Shown here: positions 9,023-16,905 of the stretch, piece by piece
Position numbering within the stretch: the stretch's first letter is position 1
Layout: each line of letters opens with the position of its first letter
Source: JBOGUF01 sp050696075
Lineage (GTDB): Bacteria; Chloroflexota; Chloroflexia; Thermomicrobiales; UBA6265
Direction: 5' to 3'
DNA: 64,000 nt
Assembly: GCA_050696075.1 (NCBI GenBank)
Contig: JBOGUF010000059.1
Coordinates: 62,001-126,000 of the forward strand
Translations under genes and position numbers: made by a program
The notes under the pieces: generated by a model
Databases searched by the model: none
The model's input: only the letters and a program-made list of their open reading frames with translations
What the model was told of the DNA's origin: nothing

Positions 9023-9673
9023 ATGCAACGGCGCACGGTCCTCCTGATCAGGTCACCAGAAATCGGCTGGACCGATCTCCGTACGGTTGTGGAGACGGAG
9101 GTGGAGATCGTTGTCGTCGGAGAGGCAACGACCGCGCGCGAGGCGATCGAGCTGGCAGCCATGCGCCAGCCAGACCTTATTATCGCCGCCGCGGCGCTGG
9201 AGGGAACGTCCACCCTGCCGCTCCTCGTCGACCTCCACCGTCGCGTGTGCCCCACCAGCAAGATCGTCGTGTTGGCCGCGCACCTCGACGCCAACGACTT
9301 CCCTGAGCTTGCCGAAGCAATCTTCGATGGATATCTCCTGTGGAGCGACCTCAGCCGCGAGGCACTCTGGCGCTGCCTTGGCGTTGTGCTCGCCGATGAC
9401 GTCGTGGTGGGCAGCCGAACCGTGGCTCAGACGTTCATCGAGATGCAGTGCCGACCGAAGGAGCCCATACCGGTGTCGGTGCACCTAACCACACGCGAAC
9501 GGGCCATCCTCCGCCACCTGGCCGAAGGACGCACCCGCCAGGAGATTGCCGCGACCGAGGGGCTGAGCCCGCGGACGGTGGAGCGGACCGTTTCCGACCT
9601 GGAGACAAAGCTCGACGCACCCACGGCGTTCGTCCTGGGCATGCAGGCGGCCCAATTCGGATTGGTCCCATAG
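9023..9673 (+). CDS. LuxR-family regulator with degenerate receiver-like domain
   Basis: 216 residues. The first ~120 residues follow the receiver fold (VLLIRS, VVGEATTAREAIE, QPDLIIAAAAL), but the residue that should be the phospho-accepting Asp (five after D51) is Ala56, so phosphorylation is unlikely. The C-terminal 65 residues form a LuxR/NarL HTH (LTTRERAILRHLAEGRTRQE, then IAATEGLSPRTVERTVSDLE). GGAGGAG precedes the ATG. It lies directly upstream of the MauE/MauD-like cassette, separated by a strong nested palindrome, and is the obvious candidate regulator of that cassette; this is inferred from position. Confidence 0.85.
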   Translation: MQRRTVLLIRSPEIGWTDLRTVVETEVEIVVVGEATTAREAIELAAMRQPDLIIAAAALEGTSTLPLLVDLHRRVCPTSKIVVLAAHLDANDFPELAEAIFDGYLLWSDLSREALWRCLGVVLADDVVVGSRTVAQTFIEMQCRPKEPIPVSVHLTTRERAILRHLAEGRTRQEIAATEGLSPRTVERTVSDLETKLDAPTAFVLGMQAAQFGLVP

Positions 9674-9684
9674 CAGCGTTTGAC

Positions 9685-9736
9685 GGAAACGTGCCACCGA
9701 GTTGGCAGAAATTCGCCAAGAAAGTGGCACGTTTCC
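9685..9736. promoter_or_regulatory. Nested perfect inverted repeat between regulator and MauE-like gene
   Basis: A 13-base arm GGAAACGTGCCAC (9685-9697) is perfectly complementary to GTGGCACGTTTCC (9724-9736). Inside it a second palindrome TTGGC (9702-9706) pairs with GCCAA (9715-9719) around an 8-base loop. It begins 12 bases after the regulator stop. It lacks a T-run, so it could be an operator, an attenuator or a factor-dependent terminator. Confidence 0.7.
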
Positions 9737-9766
9737 CCGTTGGCATTGCACCTGGCGTCTGGCAAG

Positions 9767-10450
9767 ATGGCTTCACGCTCACGTCGTCAGATGGCGCTCC
9801 ATGGCACACGCGTCATCGCCCGACGCCCGCCCGCCGCGGGGCGGAAACCCGGACGGCTAAGAGTCGGAGCAGTGGCTTTGTCTTGGCTGCTTTTGGCAAT
9901 ACAACTCGTTCTCGCCACCGTGCTGCTCCTTGCGGCGACGGGGAAAGCCTTGCATCCCGACGATTTCGCTGCGGCGCTGCGCCTGAGCCACCTCCCTTCT
10001 CGCCTCGACCGGCCGCTGACCGTCGTGATTCCCCTGATCGAGTTCGGCCTGACATTGACGCTGATCCTGAGCACCCCGCGCACGCTGCCGTTTGTCCTCA
10101 GTGCAACAGCGATGCTGTTCGGGATTTTCACCGTTTGGATGATCTGGATCCGAGCGAACCACCTCCGCGTGAGGTGTGGTTGCTTCGGTCTTGGGGGCAA
10201 GGAGGTAGGCTGGCGCATCATCGGGCGAAATGGTCTCCTCATCGTGCTCAGCGTTGCCGGAATATTTCTCACAGTACGGGCGCAGAGCCCACTTCCTGAC
10301 CTGTCGTTCTGGATGGTTGTGAGCGTGACGTCCGTGAGCATGTGCGTTGCCCTCGTGGCAGTGCTCAGGGAGATGGCTCCCCAGCTCCTCTTAACTGGTG
10401 AGCGGCTCTACGAACAAGAGGCGGCTGGTGGCTTGAGTGCCGAGGAGTGA
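9767..10450 (+). CDS. MauE-like (DoxX-superfamily) membrane protein
   Basis: About 227 residues with four or five TM helices and the MauE landmark pair: ATGKALHPDDFAAALR after TM1 and the redox motif CGCFG after TM3 (RVRCGCFGLGG). MauE-family proteins work with the MauD thioredoxin in periplasmic disulfide formation during methylamine dehydrogenase light-chain maturation. The start is uncertain: the frame is open from 9680, but that would translate the nested palindrome. ATG at 9767 or 9791 is more sensible; neither has a strong ribosome site. Its stop overlaps the GTG that opens the next frame, so the next gene is probably coupled. Confidence 0.8.
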   Translation: MASRSRRQMALHGTRVIARRPPAAGRKPGRLRVGAVALSWLLLAIQLVLATVLLLAATGKALHPDDFAAALRLSHLPSRLDRPLTVVIPLIEFGLTLTLILSTPRTLPFVLSATAMLFGIFTVWMIWIRANHLRVRCGCFGLGGKEVGWRIIGRNGLLIVLSVAGIFLTVRAQSPLPDLSFWMVVSVTSVSMCVALVAVLREMAPQLLLTGERLYEQEAAGGLSAEE

Positions 10451-10455
10451 GCGAG

Positions 10456-11085
10456 ATGTCAACGCTATTCTTTGTCTCGTACGGCGCGCTGTGGCTGCTG
10501 TTCGTGGTGCAGGCCGTGCTGCTGTTCTTGCTCTATCGGCACATTGGCATGGTGATCCTCGGAACCGGCGAAGGGGTCCAGCGAGATGGCCTTGGGGTCG
10601 GCGAGGTTGCCCTTGCGGTGGGCGGCGTCACGACCGAGGGAAGAGAAGTCCGGTGGGTACCACAGGCGGGACGATCGGAACTCCTGGTCTTTGCCGCCCC
10701 TGATTGCGAGCCGTGCGCTGAAGTCTTCCCTTACATCAACCGGTTAGCGACGGTGCCAAACGGCGACGGTGTGCCGGTTACCACGGTCGTCCAAGGTGCC
10801 AGTGGCCGGGCAGTTCTGGCCGTCGAGAAACTTGGGTCGGCGGTGCCTGTCTTGGCGGAGGACGGCAGTGGCGCCTTTGATCGCTATCGCGTCCGTGTCA
10901 CTCCATTCGCGTTCGTGATCGGGGAAGACGGTCGTGTTCAGGCGAAGGGCGTGTGCGGCAGCCCAAACGCGCTGAAGCAGCTGCTCATCAGGGGAGGCCT
11001 TAGCGAAGCGGCAACTTTGCTGGAACCGGGCCTTACGTTCGTACATCGGCATCCGGACGTGACCGTGGCAGAGAGGATGGTGTAA
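10456..11085 (+). CDS. MauD-like membrane-anchored thioredoxin-fold protein
   Basis: 209 residues. One N-terminal TM helix (FFVSYGALWLLFVVQAVLLF) anchors an extracytoplasmic thioredoxin-like domain with the redox motif CEPC in FAAPDCEPC and the cis-Pro loop RVTPFAFV. A MauD-type Trx would oxidise or isomerise disulfides in an exported Cys-rich substrate. ATG at 10456 is chosen since GAGGAG lies 8 bases upstream; the in-frame GTG at 10447 would have no spacing. The next gene, 3 bases downstream, encodes exactly such a substrate: an 18-Cys exported protein. Confidence 0.82.
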   Translation: MSTLFFVSYGALWLLFVVQAVLLFLLYRHIGMVILGTGEGVQRDGLGVGEVALAVGGVTTEGREVRWVPQAGRSELLVFAAPDCEPCAEVFPYINRLATVPNGDGVPVTTVVQGASGRAVLAVEKLGSAVPVLAEDGSGAFDRYRVRVTPFAFVIGEDGRVQAKGVCGSPNALKQLLIRGGLSEAATLLEPGLTFVHRHPDVTVAERMV

Positions 11086-11087
11086 CC

Positions 11088-11516
11088 GTGAACAAGCTCG
11101 AACGGATCAGCGAGGAACTCGCGCGGCGTATGAGCCGCCGTCAGATTCTCGATCGCGTCGCAAGAAGCGTCTTTGTCGGCGGGATGGTGGTAGCAGTCAA
11201 GGGCCTGCACGCGCCCTCGGCGTACGCTCACGGCTGCAGCAACTACGACTATTCGCGCTGTTCGTGCTACCCGCCAAACGGCGTTTACTGCGTGTCGTGG
11301 AACTCGAATTATTGCGATGGTTCGCTTTGTAACGAAGCCTACTGTAGCCGCGATCTTCGTGGCTACCCCAACACCGGGTGCTGGTGCACGGCGGACTGCA
11401 ACCATTGCGACACCGTCGAATGGTACGGCCATTACCGGTGCTGCGACTGTTGGTGCCCTGGCATTGGGTACTGCGGGTGTAGAAAGTCACACCGGTTGTA
11501 CTACATTACGTGTTGA
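11088..11516 (+). CDS. Tat-exported 18-cysteine protein, MADH light-chain-like (putative substrate of the MauE/MauD pair)
   Basis: 142 residues. A twin-arginine signal (SRRQIL at 16-21, hydrophobic stretch SVFVGGMVVAV, cleavage likely after AYA at 47) precedes a ~95-residue mature part with 18 cysteines (C50 to C142) and four tryptophans, many Cys in CxC, CC and CxxC spacing. Size, Tat export, cysteine density and the MauE/MauD neighbours resemble methylamine dehydrogenase small subunit (MauA), whose Trp pair becomes the TTQ cofactor. However, no MauB heavy chain or MauG is in the window, and I cannot align the TTQ tryptophans. A structural or redox Cys-rich protein of a new type is equally possible. 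The start is GTG, with AGAGG upstream. Confidence 0.75.
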   Translation: MNKLERISEELARRMSRRQILDRVARSVFVGGMVVAVKGLHAPSAYAHGCSNYDYSRCSCYPPNGVYCVSWNSNYCDGSLCNEAYCSRDLRGYPNTGCWCTADCNHCDTVEWYGHYRCCDCWCPGIGYCGCRKSHRLYYITC

Positions 11517-11568
11517 TAGCTCGTTGAGTCGCCGTGGGCGTCACGCTCGATGAGCAGAGAGGTCCCTC

Positions 11569-12213
11569 GTGTTTGTCGAAGTTACTGTCATCTTCGCGGC
11601 GCTGTGTGGCCTGCTGAGTGCCCATTCGCCCTGAACGATCAACATGGCCATGGGCCTGGGCTTCCTCGGTCGAGGGAGGACGGCACAAGCGGTGCAACTC
11701 CGGTCGCTTCACCTCCTCGGGGCCGGGCTGGGCGGGGCGTTCGCTGGCGGCGTGGTCGGGTTGCTCGGTGCCGGGCTGACACTGTCCTCGTGGCGGCCGT
11801 GGATCATCGGTGCCGCTGCCCTTGCGGCGAGCGCACTCAGTTTGAGGCGCCGCCGGGTCGAGCTCGGACGGCGGTGTCAGGTGCCACGCATGTGGGAGAG
11901 GACGATGCCCCCGGGGCGCCGGTATTTCCTCTGGGGAGCGATGCTAGGCTCAGGCTGCGCCACATTGATCCCGTATTCCTCATTCCTACTGTTACTAGGA
12001 ACGCAGCTCACGGCGGGAGTCATGCTGGGTGCGCTGTCAGGTGCCGTCTTCGGCGTGACTCGCCAGGCGCTAGCTTTGGTCTTCCCTCTTCTCCGGGCAA
12101 ATCATGAGGCGGTGATGGACCTTTTGCCCGATCTGGGCACACCGGCGCGGAACCTCAACGCGCTGGTAGCGCTCGCCAGCGGGCTGATGTTGGTCCTGAC
12201 CACGTGGAGGTAG
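11569..12213 (+). CDS. CcdA/DsbD-like thiol transporter with in-frame UGA at the first redox Cys (candidate selenoprotein)
   Basis: Read through the TGA at 11632-11634, this is a 214-residue polytopic protein with two pseudo-symmetric halves. GLLSAHSP-(UGA)-TINMAMGLGFLG in the first half aligns with the CcdA/DsbD pattern LLSxxSPCxxP, and LGSGC(130)ATLIPYSSF in the second half supplies the partner cysteine. Codon 22 (UGA) thus sits exactly where Cys is expected. GTG 11569 has AGAGAGG 6 bases upstream, and the upstream 21 codons are hydrophobic. Downstream of the UGA is a bSECIS-like hairpin (11661-11678). Alternatives are a nonsense or sequencing change of TGC/TGT, or reinitiation at ATG 11644, which would give 189 residues lacking the first half-helix. 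It fits the disulfide role of its MauE/MauD neighbours. Confidence 0.6.
11661..11678 (+). promoter_or_regulatory. bSECIS-like stem-loop downstream of in-frame UGA
   Basis: CTTCCTC (11661-11667) pairs with GAGGGAG (11672-11678) as a 7-bp stem (one G-U pair) closed by the loop GGTC, the same loop sequence as the E. coli fdhF SECIS. The loop starts 33 bases after the UGA, within the 16-37 range described for bacterial SECIS elements. GC-rich DNA makes small hairpins common, so this is supportive, not proof. Confidence 0.45.
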
Positions 12214-12347
12214 TAACAAGGAACACTGATCCCATTCGCGACTGACAATGGACATCAGTGGAGTGCGAAGCCACATTCCGATATCGAGTCGCGTGAACCC
12301 CGACACTCGACGCCGACCTGAGTTCCAGAGCGCAATTGGAGGGACAA

Positions 12348-13253
12348 ATGAGTTCAACCGGCGCGCGGGCCACACCTACGACCACCGACTGGACCAGCCT
12401 GCGCCGGCCGCTCGATTTGCCGGCCCTGGCCGAGAGTGCCGCCTGCCCACGGACAGAGGGGGAACGGGTCTCTCGGCACTTTGACTTTGCGCTTGGCGAT
12501 GGACCGGCGTACGCATCGTACCTCGGACCCGATGGGGTGGCCAACTTTGGCGGAGCGCGCGAGGAGGGTGGCTGGTTCTACGTGAAGGTGCTTTGGATCG
12601 CAAACCCCGACTACTCTGGGCCGATGCTCGTGCGCGGCGCCCAACTTGACGGGTCAAACGAGCTGCGATTTGAGAACGGGGACGACCCGACGGAGGAACT
12701 GGGGCTTGAGGGGGGCGGGGCTGTGGCCGATGCCCCTGGCTGGCGCCACTGGCCGTCGTACACCCGCGTCCGCGCCCCCGGCTGCTACGCCTATCAGGTC
12801 GACGGCCAAGACTTCAGCGAAGTCATCATTTTCCAGGCCATTGAGGAACGCCCCGAGGAATTGACGCCGGTGCCGAAGTGGGAGAGTGGGCGGAAGCCGC
12901 TCCCTCGCGACCTCAACGTTGTTAGTGGTGTGCGGCTGAGTTCCGAGCAGGTGCGCCTGGCCCTTCTCGGCCCCAGGCACCTGGTTGTGCGACTCGACGT
13001 GACGCAAACCCAGACGGAGCCGCTCAATCTGCCCGGCCAGGATCGGCAAAGCCTCGAAACCAAGGCGGCGGTTGTTCACTGGGCTGCCCATCCAGAGCAC
13101 GGGTGGCCCACGGTTGCGACCTGGGACGACGACAGACATCGCTATCGACTGGAAGTGCTCGACGCCGATCCCGACGCTTGGTCCGAGGAGGATCTAGTCA
13201 CCCTCGTCGAGGCATTCGCGGCGGCGCCGGAGCCGGGCTCGGAGGCCCTTTAG
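12348..13253 (+). CDS. Unknown protein with central Ig-like domain
   Basis: 301 residues, no signal peptide or TM helix. The start ATG has GGAGG 5 bases upstream. Residues roughly 60-160 look like an all-beta Ig-like domain ending in the pattern WPSYTRVRAPGCYAYQVDG, which is common at the ends of exported Gram-positive and Chloroflexota lipoproteins; finding it without an export signal is odd. The C-terminal part (VSGVRLSSEQVRLALLG onwards) is mixed alpha/beta and unrecognised. It follows the CcdA-like gene by 134 bases and ends just before a terminator-like hairpin, so it may be the last gene of the redox cassette. Confidence 0.65.
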   Translation: MSSTGARATPTTTDWTSLRRPLDLPALAESAACPRTEGERVSRHFDFALGDGPAYASYLGPDGVANFGGAREEGGWFYVKVLWIANPDYSGPMLVRGAQLDGSNELRFENGDDPTEELGLEGGGAVADAPGWRHWPSYTRVRAPGCYAYQVDGQDFSEVIIFQAIEERPEELTPVPKWESGRKPLPRDLNVVSGVRLSSEQVRLALLGPRHLVVRLDVTQTQTEPLNLPGQDRQSLETKAAVVHWAAHPEHGWPTVATWDDDRHRYRLEVLDADPDAWSEEDLVTLVEAFAAAPEPGSEAL

Positions 13254-13266
13254 GAAACAACCGCGA

Positions 13267-13305
13267 AAGGTGCGCGGGGCGAGGCCTGTGTGCCCCGCGC
13301 ACCTT
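13267..13305. terminator. Strong GC hairpin, terminator-like
   Basis: AAGGTGCGCGGGGC (13267-13280) pairs perfectly with GCCCCGCGCACCTT (13292-13305) around an 11-base loop, starting 13 bases after the stop of the Ig-like-domain gene. There is no T-run, as is usual for other hairpins in this window. Confidence 0.6.
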
Positions 13306-13327
13306 GGAACATCGCAAGGCGGCGGCG

Positions 13328-14026
13328 ATGGTGGACAGACGGGCGGTTGCGGGGCTGGCGATCCTTTCGGCGATGACGGTCGGGCTGCTTGCTGCTCCGA
13401 CCCGGGCGCAGGGGCAACCCGGGACCCTCGAACCGCCCCCGGCGCTCCCGACGGTGGTTTGCGCCGTGGAGCCGAGTTCGGTGGACGAGCTGGCAGCGCT
13501 CGATGCGAGCGCCACCCCGCTTCCCGACGATGCGTATCCGCCCATTTTCATCCGCGAGCTCCCGTCCGGAACGCCGGCGGACGCCGAGACATCCGACGCT
13601 GTGACCCAGGTCGTGCTGGAACTGGTGGCCTGCGCCCGCGCCGACGACGCCCTGCGCTGGTACGCGCTGCTCACCGACGATTTCGTGCGAGATATCGCCG
13701 CAACCACGGCGGCGCCTCTCGTCGCGGAGGTGCTCGCCACGCCCGCACACTCCCCGGCCGAGCAAGACCTGCGCGTCGAGGCAATCGAGCAGGTCACGCT
13801 GCTTCCCGACGGTCGGGTCTCGGCAGTTGTCACCCTGGGCGGGGTCGAGGATGCACATCCCGCGCCTGGCCGGACCGTCCTCTGGATCTTCGCCCAGCAA
13901 GACGGCCGGTGGTTGCTCGATGGCTCATACGAGCGGGTATGGTCGGGTGATGCGAATGTGTATCCAGTTTACATCGCTGATGTTGTGGCGACACCGAATC
14001 ACGCAACGCCGACGCCACGCCCGTGA
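13328..14026 (+). CDS. Exported protein of unknown function, NTF2-like
   Basis: 232 residues from ATG 13328; the frame is open upstream only as a shadow. The N-terminus is a Sec-type signal (RRAVAGLAILSAMTVGLLAA then TRAQG). The mature region contains a ~110-residue stretch (AVTQVVLELVACARADDALR to TVLWIFAQQDGRWLLDG) with the length and end pattern of NTF2/SnoaL-like domains, here presumably a non-catalytic exported module. The tail is Thr/Pro-rich. It follows a terminator-like hairpin, so it is likely transcribed separately from the redox cassette. Confidence 0.7.
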   Translation: MVDRRAVAGLAILSAMTVGLLAAPTRAQGQPGTLEPPPALPTVVCAVEPSSVDELAALDASATPLPDDAYPPIFIRELPSGTPADAETSDAVTQVVLELVACARADDALRWYALLTDDFVRDIAATTAAPLVAEVLATPAHSPAEQDLRVEAIEQVTLLPDGRVSAVVTLGGVEDAHPAPGRTVLWIFAQQDGRWLLDGSYERVWSGDANVYPVYIADVVATPNHATPTPRP

Positions 14027-14125
14027 TTCGGCAGAACCGCCGGCAACTGGACGGCTGCGCCGGTTGTTGCCGCCCAGCCCCCTTCGACGGCCCGTTCGGA
14101 ACGAAGCGACCCAGAGGGCACGACG

Positions 14126-14641
14126 ATGCACTTCCTCCCTGGTCGGTTGTGGCGTCTGTTGACGGTCGGGCTCGTCGCCGCAGCGCCGATCGCCGGCTTC
14201 GTCGTTGCCAGGACGCTGGATAATCGCCCTGCCCTTCACGACGGAACAGTGGCGATGACGGCGATTATCGACGAGACGATTGCCGCGCTGGGCCCGGCTC
14301 GACAGACCGCGCTGAATCATGTCGACATGGCGGCCCCACCGTTTGAGAAACTGGAGGATCGTCTCGACTATAACCGATGCGATTCCTGGCGGGAACTTGT
14401 CTTCCCGGGGTGGGAGGCAGGACTGTCGTACACGGTCGCAACCAATGGGGATCGGGACCGGGCGGATCTCTTCGCAACGGTCGAAGCGCTCTGGTTGACG
14501 CACGGCGGTGAGCTCAAGGGCGGCCCTGAGCAGAACGGCGGTCTCGCGCTGGACTTGGAACACTCCCACTATCGGCTGTACGTCAATCAGATCACTCACG
14601 AGGTGGAACTCTTCGGCGCGACGCGTTGTCTGCCGAGATGA
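14126..14641 (+). CDS. Membrane-anchored or exported protein of unknown function
   Basis: 171 residues. An N-terminal hydrophobic helix (LLTVGLVAAAPIAGFVVA) with basic residues before it anchors or exports the rest. The mature part is a mixed alpha/beta domain with two cysteines (C84 in NRCDSW and C168 in TRCLPR) that could form a disulfide. I do not recognise a family. AGAGGG lies 7-8 bases before the ATG. It is downstream of another exported unknown on the same strand and upstream of an intracellular peptidase gene. Confidence 0.65.
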   Translation: MHFLPGRLWRLLTVGLVAAAPIAGFVVARTLDNRPALHDGTVAMTAIIDETIAALGPARQTALNHVDMAAPPFEKLEDRLDYNRCDSWRELVFPGWEAGLSYTVATNGDRDRADLFATVEALWLTHGGELKGGPEQNGGLALDLEHSHYRLYVNQITHEVELFGATRCLPR

Positions 14642-14739
14642 CGCGGTCATCCCTTGCTGAGGTCGTTTCAGGCACCCCTGTCGGTTACGATAGATCACGC
14701 GAGGGTTGATGACCGACGAGAGCGGAGCAGAACGCTGCC

Positions 14740-16857
14740 ATGACCGCCGCCGAGTGGATCGAAACGCGCCGGCAGGAGATCGTCGAGACGCTTTATGGCG
14801 TCACAATCCGCGACCCCTATCGCTGGTTGGAGGAGTCTGACAGCCCGGAGACCCGCGTCTGGACAGAAATGCAGAATAGCCACACGGAGCGGCTGCTCGG
14901 GGCGGTGGCGGGCAGGGAGGCGCTGGGGGCGCGACTCGCCGAGCTGTTGCAGGTGGGAACGGTGACGAGTCCCTCGATCCGGGGCGGCAGGCTCTTCTAC
15001 CTCAAGCGGGAGGGCGAGCAGAACCAACCGGCCCTCTACGTTCGCGACCATCTCGACAGCCCCGAGCGGCTCCTCTTCGATCCGAATGCCGTGGACGAGG
15101 CGGGGTTGGTCGCGCTCGATTGGTGGTATCCCTCGCCCGATGGCCGCCTCGTGGCATTCGGCGTCTCCCGCGACGGCGACGAATGGAGCACGTTGCAGGT
15201 GCTCGACGCCGAGACGGGCTCCCTCTTTGTGGACGAGATCGAGCGCGCGCGGTACAGCAGCGTCGGTTGGCTGCCGGACGGCAACGGCTTCTTCTACACC
15301 CGCTATCCGCAACCAGGCACGGTGCCGCCGGGCGAGGAGTCGTACAACAGCCACGTCTTCTTCCACCGGCTCGGCAATGATGCTGCCGACGATCCGAAGG
15401 TCTTCGGAGAGGGTCGATCGCCTCAGGACATGATCGACGTCACAATCTCGGCCGACGGCCGATGGCTGGTGGCGATCGCGTTCCAGGGGTGGGCCAAGAG
15501 TGAGGTCTATCTGCGCGACCTGACCGCGCCGGAACCACGATTCGTGCCGGTGGTCGAGGGCGTCGACGCGATTTTCGACAACCCCATCGTCTCCCGGGAC
15601 CGGCTCTACCTGCGCACGAACCTCGACGCGCCGAACTACCGCGTCATCGAAATCGACGCCACCGATCCGGACCCTGAGAGCTGGCGCACGATCCTTGCTG
15701 AATCCCCGGATCGCGTCGTCGAGTCGTTCGCGCTGGCTGGAACCGTTGTCGGCGCGCGCCGCATCGTGACCGGGGAACTCCACGCGGCAATTTCACTACT
15801 TCGGGTTTACAGCGCGACCGGCGAGCATCTGCGCGATGTCGATTTGCCGGCGCTGGGGACTGTTCAGGGACTCGACGCTGAAGAGACCCGACCAACGGTT
15901 GTCGTGGGGTTCGCGTCGTTCGCGATTGCGCCCCGCGTCTACGTCTTTGACGTCGAATCCGGTGAACGACGGCCGCTGTCGCCGCTGCCGCCGCCGTCCG
16001 GCTTTGATCCGGCCTCGATTGAGGTGCGGCAGGTGTCTTACCGGTCGAAGGATGGGACATCGATCTCGATGTTCCTCGTCCATCGGCGTGGACTCGAACA
16101 GACGGGCAACCACCCGACCTACTTGACCGGGTATGGCGGCTTCAACATCAGCCTGACGCCGAGCTTTCGGGCACCGATCCTGGCCTGGCTGGAGCGTGGC
16201 GGCGTCTTCGCGATGCCGAACCTGCGAGGGGGCGGTGAGTACGGCGAGGCGTGGCATCGCGCCGGGATGCTTGGCAACAAGCAGAATGTCTTCGACGACT
16301 TCATCGGTGCGGCCGAGTGGCTGATCGACCAGGGATACACCGACCCGAACAAGCTGGCGATCGTCGGCGGCAGCAACGGCGGTCTGCTCGTCGGCGCGGC
16401 GCTGACGCAGCGGCCGGAGTTGTTTCGCGCGGTCGTCTGCGCCGTGCCGCTGTTGGACATGCTCCGCTATCACCATTTCAGCATCGCCAAGCTCTGGATC
16501 CCGGAATACGGATCGGCCGAGGATGCGGAGGCGTTCCGCTGGCTCTACGCCTATTCCCCATATCATCGCGTCGTCGACGGAACCTGCTACCCCGCCACCT
16601 TACTCACAACGGCCGAGCAAGACAGCCGGGTCGACCCAATGCATGCCCGCAAGATGACGGCGCTGCTCGAAGCGGCCACATCCCGCGGTGACGAGAGGCC
16701 GATCCTGCTCCGCGCCGAGACGTGGGCCGGGCACGGCGTCGGCAAACCCCTCAGCAAACGCATCGCGGAGGCGGCTGACCAGTTGGCGTTCGTGAGCTGG
16801 CAACTGGGGATGCCCCTTGTCGATGAAACGGACATTGCGATGGAGACCGATTCGTAG
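14740..16857 (+). CDS. Prolyl oligopeptidase (S9A family)
   Basis: 705 residues, the usual length, with no signal peptide, so probably cytosolic. The N-terminal ~75 residues (DPYRWLEESDSPETRVW) are the start of the S9A family; a seven-bladed propeller follows, then the hydrolase domain. The nucleophile Ser is in GGSNGG, the Asp in EQDSRVDP and the His in GHGVGKP. It cleaves short peptides after proline. It is convergent with nadB and separated from it by about 48 bases containing a TAGGGGCGGTCC-type repeat. Confidence 0.93.
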   Translation: MTAAEWIETRRQEIVETLYGVTIRDPYRWLEESDSPETRVWTEMQNSHTERLLGAVAGREALGARLAELLQVGTVTSPSIRGGRLFYLKREGEQNQPALYVRDHLDSPERLLFDPNAVDEAGLVALDWWYPSPDGRLVAFGVSRDGDEWSTLQVLDAETGSLFVDEIERARYSSVGWLPDGNGFFYTRYPQPGTVPPGEESYNSHVFFHRLGNDAADDPKVFGEGRSPQDMIDVTISADGRWLVAIAFQGWAKSEVYLRDLTAPEPRFVPVVEGVDAIFDNPIVSRDRLYLRTNLDAPNYRVIEIDATDPDPESWRTILAESPDRVVESFALAGTVVGARRIVTGELHAAISLLRVYSATGEHLRDVDLPALGTVQGLDAEETRPTVVVGFASFAIAPRVYVFDVESGERRPLSPLPPPSGFDPASIEVRQVSYRSKDGTSISMFLVHRRGLEQTGNHPTYLTGYGGFNISLTPSFRAPILAWLERGGVFAMPNLRGGGEYGEAWHRAGMLGNKQNVFDDFIGAAEWLIDQGYTDPNKLAIVGGSNGGLLVGAALTQRPELFRAVVCAVPLLDMLRYHHFSIAKLWIPEYGSAEDAEAFRWLYAYSPYHRVVDGTCYPATLLTTAEQDSRVDPMHARKMTALLEAATSRGDERPILLRAETWAGHGVGKPLSKRIAEAADQLAFVSWQLGMPLVDETDIAMETDS

Positions 16858-16882
16858 GGGCGGTCCGCCCGTACAAGGCATG
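16854..16882. repeat. Intergenic TAGGGGCGGTCCGCCCGTAC-type repeat
   Basis: The junction of the two convergent genes carries GTAGGGGCGGTCCGCCCGTA, an internally palindromic GGGGCGG/CCGCCC motif of a kind widely scattered in bacterial genomes. Only one copy is visible in this window. Confidence 0.35.
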
Positions 16883-16905
16883 TGCAATCGACCGGTGATG
16901 CGACG

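Noticed and set aside
9767..11516. Methylamine dehydrogenase operon
   Set aside because: No MauB heavy chain, MauG or amicyanin, and the Cys-rich protein has more cysteines than MauA.
11550..12107. Alternative 185-codon frame overlapping the CcdA-like gene
   Set aside because: Its translation is Arg/Gly/His-rich and not membrane-like; the overlapping frame has the two-fold CcdA-like pattern.
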